64,000 nt of DNA from Carallia brachiata (Eukaryota > Streptophyta > Magnoliopsida > Malpighiales > Rhizophoraceae): contig JADCRB010000036.1 of NCBI GenBank assembly GCA_021464245.1, positions 5,380,372 to 5,444,371 of the forward strand. The letters are read 5' to 3'. The position numbers and the translations under genes were made by a program. Position 1 is the stretch's first letter. Every line of letters begins with the position of its first letter. This document shows positions 41,060-57,211 of this stretch, in pieces. A model generated the notes under the pieces. That model had not been told where the DNA came from and did not search any database. It saw nothing but the letters and a program-made list of their open reading frames with translations.

Positions 41060-42218
41060 CCTCTTTTCTAGACTCGAAACAAAAACCCCTCTCCATCGGC
41101 CAACTTTCAAATCGTCTCTACCTCTTTGCTGGCCGGCGGAGGTCAGCTACCTCCACCTGCCAGCCACTAGTTTCCCCTCTTCCTGTTTTTTCTTTTTATT
41201 TCTCTTACTTCCACCGCGTTTCAGTCTCCTCCTCCTTCTTGTCTTTTGTCTCTTCATCATTAGACCCCTATATTCTTGTGTATGGGGCTTTTTGGCTCTA
41301 TTTCAGTCAGATTCGGCCAAAATAAGGCCATCAAACGCCTTCCCAACCCAAGATTTGCTCCCTCCGATTTTTAAGCTTGTTGTTTGGAAGTTTTCGGCAC
41401 CGACGACTTCGACCTCGCCGGCGCTACCATCTCCGTAACCATTGTCGATTTCTCAGCTACAGCTTCTGTCGCCGTATCGCCGTACCGATCACTGGCGTCA
41501 AGGGTTTTGTCTCTGACTCTGCCACCAGCACCGCTATACTAGCCGTCGGTGCTGGAGGCCACGGTACTGCAACTTGAGAAGACGCCATCGGTGCCACTAT
41601 GGGAGTCCAAACCTTTTCCAACATATCCATTGTCGCCGTCCATTCTCCAGCTATCGTTGACTAGGATTCTAGTTTTGCCGTCGATAGTCCTGCCGGCACA
41701 CCCCGCTGCCGGTTATGTTGTTGGATATGGTTGCTGTTGCTGCTGTCCTTTTGTTTGTTTTAGGGTTGGAGAATTAGTTTAATGTGGCTACTGTTGGTCT
41801 GTGTGTTTTAGAATTGGGGGATCTGCTTCTTGATGTTGTCGTTGGTTAATTGAGTTTAAGGTTACAATAGTATTGTTCATAATATTGTGGTTATGTACGT
41901 TTGTTTGTATTATAACGTTGTAGGTTCGTAAATCGTTGTTGAGCGTACCCAATTATTTTTTGTAGTATATCTGCCAAAGTGCTACGTGTATTGTTATGTG
42001 CAGTTTTACCTGACATGTTTAATAGGTACCCTTATTCAAAGGTTTTGTGTGAATGGGCTTCAAAACCCATTTAGTTTGTGGTCTGTGGGTCATGTTTGAT
42101 GTAGGCCATTGTAGCTGTTTGTTCTTACTTGATGCAGGTAAATTCGACGCTTTTGTATCGGTTTATGTACAAAATTCGTATTATTAATAAACCAATTTTT
42201 TTTGATAAAAAAAAAAAA
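41060..42218 (+). mobile_element. GC-richer segment ending in polyA, probable retroposon
   Basis: The composition jumps above the surrounding AT-rich DNA at about 41.06 kb: pyrimidine-rich stretches, then CGCCG-rich sequence with several Ala/Ser/Val-rich short frames. It ends in AATAAACC followed by a T run and an A-run (42207-42218). The frames at 41043-41438 and 41377-41782 overlap and look like no known protein. A truncated retroposon is the simplest reading; an unrecognised transcribed gene is possible. Confidence 0.35.
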
Positions 42219-42672
42219 CAAAAGAAATTGTGATGCCTTGTAAATTCGCTGGACCCACATAAGCTGTGTTCTGTCTGCGCAAGATAGATTGTTTGACCGG
42301 ACAATAGAGAGACTTGACGTCGGACGTAGAAGAGAGAACGAGGATTGATTCTAAGAGAGTTAGGAGGACGAGGAGCGGCAGGAGGAGGGGATCCCGTTCA
42401 CGCCCCCAGTAAGACGCTACCAATTTCGAACAACGGCTAAAACCAAGCTTTGCATTAATTGCTCACTTTGTAATTATGCTCATGCCGTCTGCCTCTGATA
42501 GCAATTGGGCAAGTAAACACATCATCAAACATTTGCACTCGGGAATGGCAAAAATAACGAAATTTAAAAAAAAGAAATTTCACCAGCCAGAAAAAAAAAA
42601 GATTGAGAGAGATCGATGTGCATATAATCCAAAAATCCATTTCGTCTTTTTCTTCCCGTTGTCATTATTCGT

Positions 42673-42701
<29 letters not shown>
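42673..42701 (+). repeat. GA microsatellite in the PIF1 upstream region
   Basis: About fourteen GA units lie roughly 520 bases before the PIF1 start codon. GA/CT runs in plant promoters and leaders can be bound by BPC-type GAGA factors; a role here is inference only. Confidence 0.75.
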
Positions 42702-42703
<2 letters not shown>

Positions 42704-43214
42704 TATCTTTGGGGCTGGCTCCAGAGGAAAAAAAGAAGAGGCGAAGAAAGAAATTACTAACAGCCAACAGAAAATCTTCTAAAAGCACCCCCACAAGAAC
42801 AAAAAAGAAAAAATGAAATTCCCAATCAGCGTCCATCCTTTCATCTGCCTTCTCAGAGCGATTCCCAAACTACCAATCAAAGAAGCTGACTCGAAGAGAA
42901 ACTTTTCCAGCGAGAAAAAATGAGAGATTTATTAGATTTTGGGATTCAAGTGTTGCTCAAGTATTGCTAGACATGACAATTCAACAATCATTTTGTCTTC
43001 GATAAACCCAGCTGGCACGCATTCATGTATACCTTATATTACACCTAATCTACGCAAGAGGAAGAGCACGAGCAAAGACGGTTTAGTTAAGGTTTGTCGC
43101 AGGTGGTAACAAAAAGTTGCAATTTCTTCTAAGCTCCTTCTCGAACTTTCCATTTTCTGGGGGTAACCTGTTAAAAAAAGTTAAAAAAAAAAAAAGTTTG
43201 GGGGGATCAGGAGA

Positions 43215-46200
43215 ATGAATCACTACGTTCCTGACTTCCAAATGGACGATGATTACCCAATTCCCACCACCAACTCATCAATCTTGGCTCCTCGCTCCAA
43301 GAAATCAGCCATGTAAGTAAATTAAAATTTGTTTAAGCTTTTATTTCTCTTTGGATTCTTTGTTATTATAATTTAATTTAATGGGATTGAAATGATGATT
43401 AAATTGACAGGCACGAGGACGAGATCATGGAGCTGCTTTGGCAGAACGGTCCGGTGGTTGTGCAGAGCCAAACGCATAGACCTTCGATCAGGAAATCTTC
43501 TCCCCCGATAAGTTACGACGAGGCCGTGCCCCCCGCCGACAACGCGTCGGCAAGGGACGTGCGGCCGCCGCAAGACCAACAGCATCTCTTCATGCAAGAG
43601 GACGAGATGGTCTCTTGGCTCCATTACCCTCTCAACGACACCAATTTCGACCACGATTTCTGCGCCGATCTTCTTTATCCCTCCACCGCCTGCGTCACCT
43701 CCTCCTCCTCCGCCACCACCACCGCCACTACCTCCGCTGCCGCCGCCATGGCCAACGCCACCGCGCCTTCAATTCGCGCAATTCAAAGTCCCGAAGCTCG
43801 CTTGCACCCGGTGGTTTCTGCTGCCACTAATGTGGCACCGGCGCCCCGGCCGCCGATACCTCCCGGGAGGAGGCCGGAGCGGGTGCAGAACTTTGCGTAC
43901 TTCTCGAGGCATAGACTACGAGAGGGCTACGAATCAGGACCCTCCAATTTGAATCTAAAAGGCGTCGTGATGGAGTCGACGGTGGTGGACTCGAGCGACA
44001 CCCCGGAAGTAGGTTCCGGCTCCAGAGTATCGGAGGCCGTGGCTGTGGCGAGGAGTACTGTCGGGGCATCGAGCGGCGGTGACACCGTTTGCCGCACCAC
44101 CACGAGCGGTGCTGCAGTGGCTGCCACCTCTTCGGGCGCTGTCGGGGCCAACAGGGACTCAACGACATGTGAGATGACTGTGACGTCATCGCCCGATGGC
44201 TCCAGCGCCAGCGCCGAACCTCCGACTCAGAAGCCGCCGGCCGAGGACCGGAAGCGCAAGGGTAAAGACGAGGACACGGAGTGTCACAGCGAGGTGAGTC
44301 TGTCAATTAGGTTAATTTGCTAATATTTACCCTGTTGTTAAGCATGCTTATCAGTTATGATTTTTTATTTTTAATTTTTTTGGTCGAGAATTATGATTTT
44401 TTTTATCAAATTAAGCATGTTTATACTTTGTTAATAACATAAAATCACCAATTGTTTTGATCTATCGGTGCGTTCGTTGCCGTTGGTTCGAGTCTCTTCA
44501 GAAAAGTTCAATAGGATTAAACTTATCATGCCATGTGTTTTTTTTTTAAAAGTAAGTGTACATGTCCTGAATAAATTTATCTAGAGGTTTATTTAGAGTA
44601 AACTGTAACTGATATTTTTAAAATAAAAATTAATATTTTTTAAACACTTATTATTTTTATATTTTAAAAATATTAATTTTTATTTAAAAATATCAGTTAC
44701 AGTTTCACTTTAAATAAAAATTAAGATAAATTCACTAAAATACCAATTTTTTTTCTTTTTCTAATGTAAATTTCGTGACGAGATTGCATTTACTTTTTTA
44801 TTTTTTATAAAAAGTTTAGTTTAATTGTCTAGAAATTGTGTTTGTTTATTAAAAATATAAATATTATTATTTAAAATAAAATATGTAACACTTTCTAAAT
44901 ATTCTATGAAAGGTAAAAACTATCGGCCGTCCAAACTTTTCTTTTTTATAAAAGATTCTTGAAAGAAAAGGGCATGTGTTGCTGTTATCGGCTGTTGTGC
45001 GCAGGGCTGGTGGCGTTGGCAAACGTGTCCATTCCTTTGTTGGCTTGGACGCCGAGGAGAAGAAAAATAAAATTGGAGTGCATATTTTTGCACTTTAGAG
45101 GGTGGTCAAGGGCCGTCTGATCAAAAATGTTTGGGATCTGTCGACAGACGTGTGATTTCCCAATTTGATGGTGTGGGGAATCGCAATGCAAAGTCGTCTG
45201 ATTCAGTGTGCGTCAATGTGTGATTTTTAAGGTTGCAGCGAAATCCAAGTACAGAGAATCTAAAATTCCCCGTATTTAACAATGTCTGCATACACGGGCG
45301 GTCTGTCTGCGTCCGCCCATAACTCGCTTGTCCATTTGCTTTTGGATTTGGCGGTTAAAACTTTTTTTTTTTTTTTCACCTCTCAGATTCCTCTTCCAGT
45401 GTTTATTTATTTATTTATTTCTGCCTTTAATCAACACATTAAACTATTAAAGAAATATTTGCGTTATTAGCTTCTGCTTAATTCTTTGCGTTCAATGTGG
45501 GGAGAAATGAAACGGCCATATAATGTAGATGCAATAATTCACAGCCATGCCACTAGCCACAAAGTTTAGTCGCAAAGCCACCTGGTGATTATCTCTAATT
45601 TAAAATTATATGGATTAAATGCAAGTCATGTTTGACTTGTCATCCAAAAAAAACTTAAAAGTACTAGTAAATTTATTTTTTTATATATAATTTATTCATA
45701 ATTTTACACTAATTTTAGTATGAGTACGCTGAATCTCTTGTTTGATAACGTTTCGTCTCTTCCTTGTCAGGATGCTGAGTTTGAATCTGCTGATGCAAAG
45801 AAACAAGTTCGCGGATCAACGTCGACAAAGAGATCTCGCGCTGCAGAAGTTCACAATCTCTCAGAAAGGGTTTGCTTGCACATAATTCAGTAACTCTTAA
45901 CATTGTTGATGAATTGGTAGCTTTCCTTGCGGTTGGCATCTTATGATTTGATATTTCATGTTTCAGAGACGCCGGGATCGGATAAATGAAAAGATGAGAG
46001 CTTTGCAAGAACTCATACCTCGTTGTAACAAGGTTGTCTTCCGGATGATTTTAATTATATTTTGGCAGGCACTCGGCTCCAATATTGCGTGTGCCCTCCT
46101 TACCTGGATTTTTTTGTGCTTTGTTCGTTAATTTTCAGTCGGACAAAGCTTCCATGTTAGACGAGGCAATAGAGTACCTGAAATCACTTCAGTTGCAAGT

Positions 46201-49200
46201 ACAGGTACATATTAACTATGCCATATTCTGATTTGAGATTACCTTAAATAATGGTCTCAAACTCGTTAGAAGTTTGTGCGCCAGTTGGAAAATAGTTCCA
46301 CCTCCAATAACACTATGGGCGTCTTAATTTAGAATGCTTTGTTGATGGAACCGGATGTTTGCATTAATCGCTTAAGATGGAATCATGTTTACAAATCAGG
46401 CATTTGGTAATAGACAATGAGTTTAGGCTCTGTCTTCATTATGTTATATTCATTTCAATTGACTTCATTCCTCATTGTAAGTGTGGGAAATTCTTTCTGT
46501 CTTTCACTAAAGGGACCATAACAAGTTCAAGGAAAGATTGCTTTCTTTGCCTTGATTCTTTTACTAAATCTCCTCAAGCTCACAACTCAAGGTTTTGGTG
46601 GATGAGCTAGGGTATCAAATGTCAAAATTTTGGCGTTGGTCTGTGGTGCAGCGTCTAGTTTTGGATGCTTTTCTAATGAACGATTAGAAGAAGCACTTAG
46701 AAAAGAGGTGAATTTGTGATTATTCATTATTTCAAACATTTACAGTTTTTTTCTAATAATGGGACTTGGTCAATTGTGATTAGTAGCCTAATTAGAATTT
46801 CTGTGCTCAATTAGGATTCTTATAGTCAATAGGAGTTATAATTGTATTAAAAAAATCATGATTACAAATGGATCAGAATTTCATATATAATTAGAATTCC
46901 TATACTTAATAGGAATCCTAATGGCATAAAAAAATTGCTAATCAAAATTCTTAACCTAATTAGAATTTCACATCTAATTAGGATTCCTATACTCAATAGG
47001 AATCCTAATGGCATAAGAAAAAAATTTCTAATCATGAATCCTAGCCCAATTGGAATTTCTATACTCAATATAGGAATCTTAATTGCATTAGAAAAACATC
47101 TAATTTAACCCCCGCAAAAAAAAAAAAAAACATCTAATCACGATTCGTAACCTAATTAGAATTTCTATATTTAATTAGCATTCCTGTAGTCAATAGGAAT
47201 TCTAATTGCATTAGAAAAAATTTTCTAACCATTATTCCTATCTCAATTAGAATTTCTATACTTAATTAAGATTGAGGATTCCTATACTCAGTAAGAATCC
47301 AAATTGCATAAGGAAAGGAAAACTAATCATGATCCCAAATCAAATCAGAATTTCTACTGCAATTAGGATTCCTATAAATGGAAAAAATTTCTAATCATAA
47401 TTCCTAGTCCAAATAGAATTTCTAAACTCATTAGAAATGTAAAATTAAAATTTCAAATCATGATTCCTTGCCCAATTAGAATTGTTATTAAGTATGAGGT
47501 TTTTTCATGTTATGCAAGCAGCAACAAGTGCATGTCGTGTGTTTAGGTCTTGATCTAATAGAAACTCTGAGCTCATATGTTATCTTTTTTTGTTTTTTTG
47601 TAGGTGAAGCTGCTTATATGTTATCTATGACTAACATTAGAGTATAATTAATTTTTGTAGATGATGTCGATGGGATGCGGCATGGTCCCAATTATGTTTC
47701 CTGGGGTCCAACAGTACATGCCACAAATGGGAATGGGAATGGGAATGGGGATGGGAATGGGCATGGAATTGGGTATGAATCGGCCAATGCTGCCATTTCC
47801 TAATGTTTTAGCGGGTGCACCTTTGCCAACATCAGCTACAGCAGCTCATATGGGTCCAAGGTTCCCTATTCCAGCCTTTCACATGCCCCCTGTCCCTGCT
47901 TGTGATCCATCAAGATTGCAAGCACCCAACCAGCCAGATCCAACGCTAAGTGCACAGAATCCAAACCAACCACGAATTCCGAATATTACTGATCCTTATC
48001 AGCAGTATCTTGGTTTCCGCCACCCAATGCAGTTGCCAATACCACAGGTATTGAAGTATTGAAGTATTTATATTCAATTTTAATCGTGGGATTAAGGCTT
48101 TGTTGTTGTTTTTTTTTTAGGATTCTGGCAGACTTAGAGTTTTTATGCGTTTGTCTTTATCATGCTTTAGCCATTGCATTGTTAGTGGGTATAGAATCAG
48201 CAAGCATTGTTCAAGCATAGAGAGAGGGAGAGAAGTTATATCCTTTTTATCTTTGCATGAAGATCATGTTTGAGTATTTCCTTTGAAGGTATAGTTTGTT
48301 CTAAGGTTTATTATTCTTTCAGAGTTGTTCGTTTTGTTGACATCTAGAGTGGGCATTATTACTTTATTTGTTTTAGTTCTTTGTATCAATTATTATTTGA
48401 GGAAAATATAGGCTCTGGACTCATTTATGTGAAGTCATCCCATAACTCGTCTCCTAGCACGTTTATCAGTTAATAATGATTACTTCTATTTACAGAACCA
48501 GTCAATGGCCCAGCCAAGCACCAGCAAGCCAAGCACGAATCAAGGGGCTGAGAATGTGGGCAATCCTCAGTCAGGTAAACTGTTTGTCTTTTCTATCTTT
48601 TTATTACATGACAGAGTATTTTTGCAGTAACATTGAGTTGATATGATAACTTGGAATGAGGATGTATCAGTTAGGGTGAGGCATTCTCGCTTGGAAAATT
48701 AAATATGATGTTGATAGCTTGAACGGTAGAATGAAACAGAGGTAGGACAAAAAGGAATAGTGTTTGGTGGTATACCTTGATGGAAAAAATGAAGCATTTA
48801 GACGTAAGGGGTGAGCTGTTGACTCCTGGCTTGCTTGCTGTTTTCTGTCTAAATCATGCGGGTGGAAAGTACATAGATGGTGCATTATCATGCAAGTTTT
48901 TCTCCTTTTCTCATTTTGCAGAAACTTATATTTTCAAATATGCTTCACATCCCTTCTATTGAATCTGCAATAAAAGAATGAGATTTTTCCTACTTATAAC
49001 AAAGAAAGCTTTTTCCTGTCGCAGTTTTATTAGCCATTTGTGTCATTATAGACTTTACCAATTAAAAGTTAGGTAACAGACGTGCGTAGCATTGCTGGAT
49101 CACGTAGAAATTGCAGGGTATGTGACTGGCATTGAATTAGAGTCATACTGTTTTTTTTTTGCTTCTCCGGTGTCCACTTTCATTCTGATTCATTTTTACT

Positions 49201-49690
49201 AGATATTATTGAAAATCATTGATTGTGTACAACTAAGAATTTCACGTCGGAGGATGGAAGTAACCTTCATGTTTGTTCTTTGAGCGACTCATTTTTCAAC
49301 CTTTCTCTGAATTTCATTCGAAAAGGACATGATATGCTGGTATACTTAAATCCCTAGTTGGCTGAGGACTTGCAAATTGTGGCACAGTGTTAAAATGGTA
49401 TTCTTGAAAATCATGGAATAGGTGCAATCAAAAATTATATTAGTGGTTTCAAGCAAATCTTTATGGACTTACAGTGGGAGAATCTCTGATTGGTTTTGAA
49501 ACTTTTTATTGAACGTCATTTTAAAAGGGGTTGGTGAGGGATATGATATGCTGGTACTAAAATCCCCGGTGCCAGCTTCTCTCGGAATGTTGTGGAATTG
49601 TGGCATCGGAGTTCCGACCCGGGATTGCTTGTGGGCTATGCCTGACCAACGAAATGTGACTGATGGAGGTTCCTGTGCTTTGCAGGCTGA
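43215..49690 (+). CDS. PIF1: PIF1 / PIL5, phytochrome-interacting bHLH transcription factor
   Basis: A nuclear factor that binds G-box DNA, represses seed germination and greening in the dark, and is destroyed after binding light-activated phytochrome. Coding exons: 43215-43312, 43411-44293, 45771-45869, 45967-46032, 46139-46204, 47661-48047, 48496-48574 and 49686-49690; 560 residues, all phases close. The N-terminus [17 protein letters not shown] and the active-phytochrome-binding motif ELLWQNG (residues about 39-45) are PIF1-like. The bHLH region (about 355-404) keeps the His-Glu-Arg DNA-contact pattern in HNLSERRRRDR. Low-complexity Thr/Ala tracts fill residues 90-140, and a Met-Gly run lies at about 427-438. 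The last exon is assigned because the acceptor TTTGCAG at 49685 gives GGC-TGA, ending the protein NPQSG; a stop 0.7 kb upstream after 48921 is an alternative. Confidence 0.92.
44570..44742. mobile_element. Foldback MITE in PIF1 intron 2, family B copy 1
   Basis: A core hairpin pairs AAACTGTAACTGATATTTTT (44600 on) with its complement ending at 44705, with arms of about 43 bases and a loop under 20. Weaker pairing extends outward to about 44570 and 44742. A related copy lies at 61421-61588. It sits well inside the 1.5-kb intron and away from splice sites. Confidence 0.65.
46786..47490. repeat. Minisatellite of hairpin-forming units in PIF1 intron 5
   Basis: About eight and a half degenerate units of 65-105 bases, each beginning near CCTAATTAGAATTTC and continuing with AATTAGGATTCCTATACT, CAATAGGAATCCTAAT, GCATTAGAAAAA and TCTAATCATGATTCC. 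Many units are internally palindromic; the best (46977-47009) pairs 14 bases perfectly around a 5-base loop. A chance minus-strand frame (46862-47068) comes from the repeat. The array is confined to the intron (46205-47660). Confidence 0.85.
47729..47761 (+). other. Potential G-quadruplex / Met-Gly repeat in PIF1 exon 6
   Basis: Six GGG (or longer) runs, each separated by two bases (AAT-type spacing), encode a Met-Gly repeat. The G-runs are on the sense strand, so the mRNA could also fold. The hexanucleotide GGGAAT repeats suggest slippage expansion. Confidence 0.7.
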
Positions 49691-51200
49691 AGTTTTTGGC
49701 GGATCTCTTCACTGAAAGGCTCTTGCCTATTGAAGTTTTGTAGTTTACGAGAGCAACATCCGAGAGCGGTTTTCTCAGCTGTCTAATACAACAAAAAACA
49801 CAGCTAACGTGTAATTATTACAACCACAATATAATTGAAATTTTCTTTTTCCTATTTCGTGTCTTGTTGCGACGCCTTCCCCTCTGCCTTTTCTTTTGTC
49901 TGAAAAAACATTTAGTTTATGAAATTTAGTGAGATATGTTTAGGTGGATCTTATCAGTTATCACTTTTGTTGGAAATCTTATCAGTTGTACTGATATATG
50001 GGGAATTGATTGATTCGGCCTTGGGCCCAGATTGGAGGGAACTGTCCCATTCATTGTTGACTTCTTGTCAACTTGAAGCTGTGAACCAAAAATCAAAGTG
50101 TCCGGTTGGCAGATTCTGGTTACAATCCTGCAATAATAAAAGGACTGGGCTGATAAGCCGTGTCTGGACACTGGTTAGAATCAAGAATGACATCATTGTT
50201 AAGAGTTAAATATATGATACATAGATTGTTTTCAATTTTTCCCTTCACCGGTTAATTTTTAATAGATTATTTTTACTAAGACTAAAAAAAAAATAATTGT
50301 AATATGGTAGTCAAGAAGTTATTCGTTACCAATACTATAATAAAACTTATGCGTCAAGACTTTTCGATAAAGTTAAATGAGTTTACTCTTTTGATGCGCA
50401 CAATATTCTTTAGCATTGTATGCAGAGTAACATTTATATTTTCTCATTTTTTTCAAAAAAAAAAAATACGGCATAAAAATATATCCACAAAATTTATCTG
50501 GCCTATACTTAATGTGGTAGAAATAATGGGAAGAAGATGATTATTATCCTGGGCCTCCGAGAAGCCAAAAAGAAAAGTCAATGCGCTTGCTCTTTTAGTT
50601 GGCGAAACGGGGATTCGCAGTTATCGGCGTTTCAAAGGTTTACAACAAAACCATGGCAAAAGTGCACTTTCTTAGAATATGGATGCAAGGGGAAAGCAGC
50701 GCAGGTCCACCACTAATGGGTAATGACCAGTGTTTCAGATAAGATGCTGCAATATTCATGCGACACGATAACAAAATGGAAATGCCTTAACCGAAATTGG
50801 AATAGAGAAATAGAATGAAAAAGTTAAGAAATCGCTACAAGAAACTTTACAAGGGAAGAATTAAGGCTATTCCTTTCCATCATTGAATGGGCATAAAGTG
50901 TTCAAACTCCTAATGTCCAAGCTCAACTTCTTCATCAGAGTTTCCACAAAAAGTTAAACTACGAGCTTCGTCCCTAGTCCCCATTAGTCAAATAAAACGG
51001 ATCATCAATGTGGGAAGAGCCAATCAAAGAATTATAGCTTTTGCCTATTATAGAGGGCATTGACCACAAGTCAAATCCAGGTGCAAGTAAACAAAGCATC
51101 TCTATTCTTCAACAAAGATGACCATCACAATGCGTCTGCGTCCAAAAGTAAAATGCAGATCGGAAACTACCCCCAGTAACACCAAAGAAACAATCCTTCT
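49691..51200. other. Convergent 3' region of PIF1 and RPT2
   Basis: The PIF1 3' UTR probably runs to about 49.85 kb. The remainder is AT-rich with several short chance frames and no recognisable protein. The RPT2 3' UTR lies just left of 51201, reading toward PIF1. Confidence 0.55.
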
Positions 51201-54010
<2,810 letters not shown>

Positions 54011-57000
54011 GATTTCGCTATCGTCCGGTCCACAGAGAGCGTGTGTTCGCGTTCCCGTTTGGCTTTCTGAGCAAGCAAGCAAGCAAATCAGTTCCCGCCG
54101 TTTGTGACTTTGTGCATAATTTTTTGGGTTTTTTTTTTATTTTTTATTTAATTTGTATGCGTCAAATCTATCTTTACAGACAAGTCAAGGCATTTTAATG
54201 GGCTTTGCAGAATGTATTTTGGACCTGTTTCGATTTATTTTGAGCCCAACTCCTTTCCTCACTTATGTGGATCCTAATTGAGAGCCCATCCTGCAATTTA
54301 TCCACCTGGCTTAGACAAGTAAACCGAGGGCCCATTACACACTGAATCCGGAAAAACAAGATTTGCCCGAGTTGGGTCCTAGAATAAACATGGTCAAACC
54401 AAGATCGGCTTTCGATAATAAAAAACTTTGTCCCAACTCAGCCCGAGAGAGACTCCAATAAGACCTTGAGACCACCTTAAAGTGCTCGAGTTTTGAGTGA
54501 AAGATTTCAAATTTAAATATCATTAAGTACAATATTGTTTGACTCAGAATTTTTGGGTGTAGTTAAACTTAAGTCTCTCTTAATACGAATTTTGTCGTAA
54601 CTATTTGAACTATTCGTATTACTGGGAAGAGGCTTAATACTTTCTGACTGAATCGTCGAAGTACTATAATCGCTTTCTCATTTTAGAACCCAAAAAATTA
54701 AGTAAATAAGAACTTGAATATTAACTCTAGCGATCACCAGTCTTATTAGTTAAAAGTCTAGTCAGAAATTCAACTCTTGTTATATTCTTTTTTTTTTTCT
54801 TATGAGTTTAACTCTTAAAAAAAAAAAAAAAACCTCCATTGTACAAACATTTACTATTCTTAAACCTTACCAGGCAAAAAACTTTGAATGGAAAGCTAAC
54901 AAGTGACTGATAAATAACCAAGTGAGAGACAGCTCTTTACAGTAGGAGCATTAATTTCAACCTATTCACTTGGCCCTCGCCTCTTTGCACGTCAGTGCTA
55001 GTAGTAAATTAGGCACGGAGATTTTATCCCATCCAAGCTAACCGTGGGTCACCTCATTAATGCTATTGTCATTTTTCACCAGACATATTAAAACTCGTCA
55101 CGTATGACCTGTTTCCTCTCTTGCTTTGCTCCCGTCAAAGTCATTAACATCATGTTCCAGTATTATGGATGCAGGAATACTTTCGTGAATTCAGTTAAAC
55201 AGATACATTTTAAGTAACATTAAAATAGACATATAGTAAATTTATCCGGTGACAATCTATCTAGTTTTTTATTTGAATTCAAAGATCCGGTAATTTTATC
55301 GTTGTGGTCTTCATTATGGAGTTTAGCGTGCTTGTCTCTCGTTTATTTTCTTGTTTGGGATGAATTCCAAATACAACTCAATTACAAATGTCCAGAAAAA
55401 AACTAAGCAAGTGGACAAAGAATGTCAAATTAATTCCGAAGGAGGAAATTGAAATCTCTATATTCTCCTTGATAATAGTGTTCTTCCTTTTTCTCTAATG
55501 AGTAATGACTACATAAGGGACGTGATCAGGATGCTCCATATAATTATATGCCCCTTTTATCGCTAATCAACTGCATGAGATGCAGGATCATGGCCTGGGA
55601 AAGTCATGGTTAAGCAATTGACAATTTCTAAATACTCCAGTTAACTTATATTGGATATCTCAATAATCAGGTTCGCCTACAGATACAGAAGCTAATTAAT
55701 AGGTTTTTTTTTAAAAAAAATGTTTATGGGTGAGAAATAGTGGGAGTAAACTAGTATTTGATCCCAAAGGGGTCGCAGAGATAAAAATCATATTCATTTG
55801 TGAAATTTTAGTTCAAATATTGGAAGCAGAGAAAAATTTATAATTTATGAGAGATATTGAGAGAGCTTTACGTGTTATATAATTTATGAACGAATCAACC
55901 CAAAAATAAAAACTACTCTGTCAGGTTTGGTGGACACGATCCATAAGCCTTTATATCCGGAGTTAAGGACCCTACCGACCCAAAGTGCAGCACCTGGTGC
56001 ACCCAGATCGACTTCAATGCAAGTGCAGGGTCCGCGAGTTAATGAGCTGTACTGTTGGCTAGAAAAGATAGCTAAATCATGAATAGCTAGGCTGCCCGAA
56101 TTTTTAGTCTAATTTTTTATTTCGATAATAATAATATTATAATTTGTAATAACAATATATATATATTTTAAATAATAAAAATTAAATAAACGTACGACTT
56201 ATATTACTTCAATTATGTTCTTATTACTTTCAAAATTCTCTTTGAGCTCAAAATTAGTAGGACACTAAATTTAGGGCTTGGTTTGGCTGCCTGATTTTTT
56301 TGCCCGAATAATTTTTAGTAACATATATATTTTTTAATAACAAAAAATCAAATGATAAAATTTTATTATTAAAAATATAAATATAAATATTTAAAATTTA
56401 ATACTTATTACTTTTTATACGTTCTCTCGAGTCAAAAAATATCACTCAGCCAAACTTTTTCCTTTCATCAAATGAGGTAGGGGTGAACACGTATTATATT
56501 GGGGATTTGTTTAATTTTGAGTCTCTAAGGCAAGGAAGGAAAATTGACGTCCCCATTCTTAATTAGTTATTGGTTAATTTTGCTCTGTTTTTTCTTTAAT
56601 ATAACTATTTATTATCTTATATCACAATTTTTTTTTATTTTTTATTTAAAATAAATTCTATGAGTAAGATAATCACTAAATTATACTACAAGAAAATATG
56701 AATCAAATGAAAATCCTCCTCTTTTGATTGCTTGTGGTAATGCGCAAGTGATTGATAATACATTTTTCTGTGTATTGGCTAAAGGATTTTATCTGTCTCT
56801 TTAATAAGCATCTCATTTGACTCAAAAAGAAAACATTTGTACGTTGATGGTTTCACGGACATGAATAGGACATCTGATCTGAGTGCTATAAAAGCATAGC
56901 TATTAGCTAAAGTACCCTTTAAAGAAAAAGGAAAATTTCAATGGCATAGAAACTGGGACCGCGATGGATATGGATTAACTAAGTTTATGTTTTATGTCTA

Positions 57001-57211
57001 CACAACATGAGAAAGAAATCTGAAGTGGAAACACAACACAAACGCTTAAAGTAAAACCAAATACACGAATATCTCCCAAAAAAAAAAACCCAAATACACG
57101 AAAGAGGCATAAATCAAAACATTTACGCAAACTCTAGCTGGACTTCCATGCACGTACTGGGGAACTCCTTAATGCTGGAATATTTTATAAAACGACATCC
57201 CGTTGTGGAAC
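54011..57211. other. Intergenic interval upstream of RPT2
   Basis: RPT2 promoter and leader occupy the first part; TTCCCGCC at 54091-54098 (GGCGGGAA on the gene strand) resembles an E2F site, but this is weak. The rest is AT-rich with no protein-like frame on either strand and no clear transposon ends. Confidence 0.55.

Larger units (their letters stand above)
32298..43214. other. Large gene-free interval filled with transposon remnants, plus PIF1 promoter
   Basis: Starts with CPN60 3' UTR, then AT-rich DNA with no protein-like frame to 35 kb. Identified inside it are a foldback MITE (35025-35235), an AT/GA microsatellite (36528-36566), an ACCGGTT-type element (37004-37846), a 5'-truncated LINE (37914-39176) split by a Mutator-type MITE (38413-38910), a long-armed foldback (40590-40975) and a GC-richer polyA-ended segment (about 41060-42218). 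From about 42.3 kb the sequence is likely PIF1 promoter and 5' leader, with a GA microsatellite at 42673-42701. Confidence 0.6.

Noticed and set aside
41043..41438. 131-residue frame as a membrane protein gene
   Set aside because: The Leu/Phe-rich part comes from a pyrimidine-rich tract, and the frame overlaps another in a polyA-ended repeat-like segment.
44455..44510. tRNA-like GGTTCGAGTC in PIF1 intron 2
   Set aside because: Only a box-B-like word; no matching box A or cloverleaf.
46862..47068. Minus-strand repeat-coded frame rich in Leu/Ile
   Set aside because: It arises from the intronic minisatellite units and has no independent support.
46786..47490. CRISPR-like array of repeats
   Set aside because: Units are degenerate, of uneven length, lack unique spacers between identical repeats, and lie in a plant intron.
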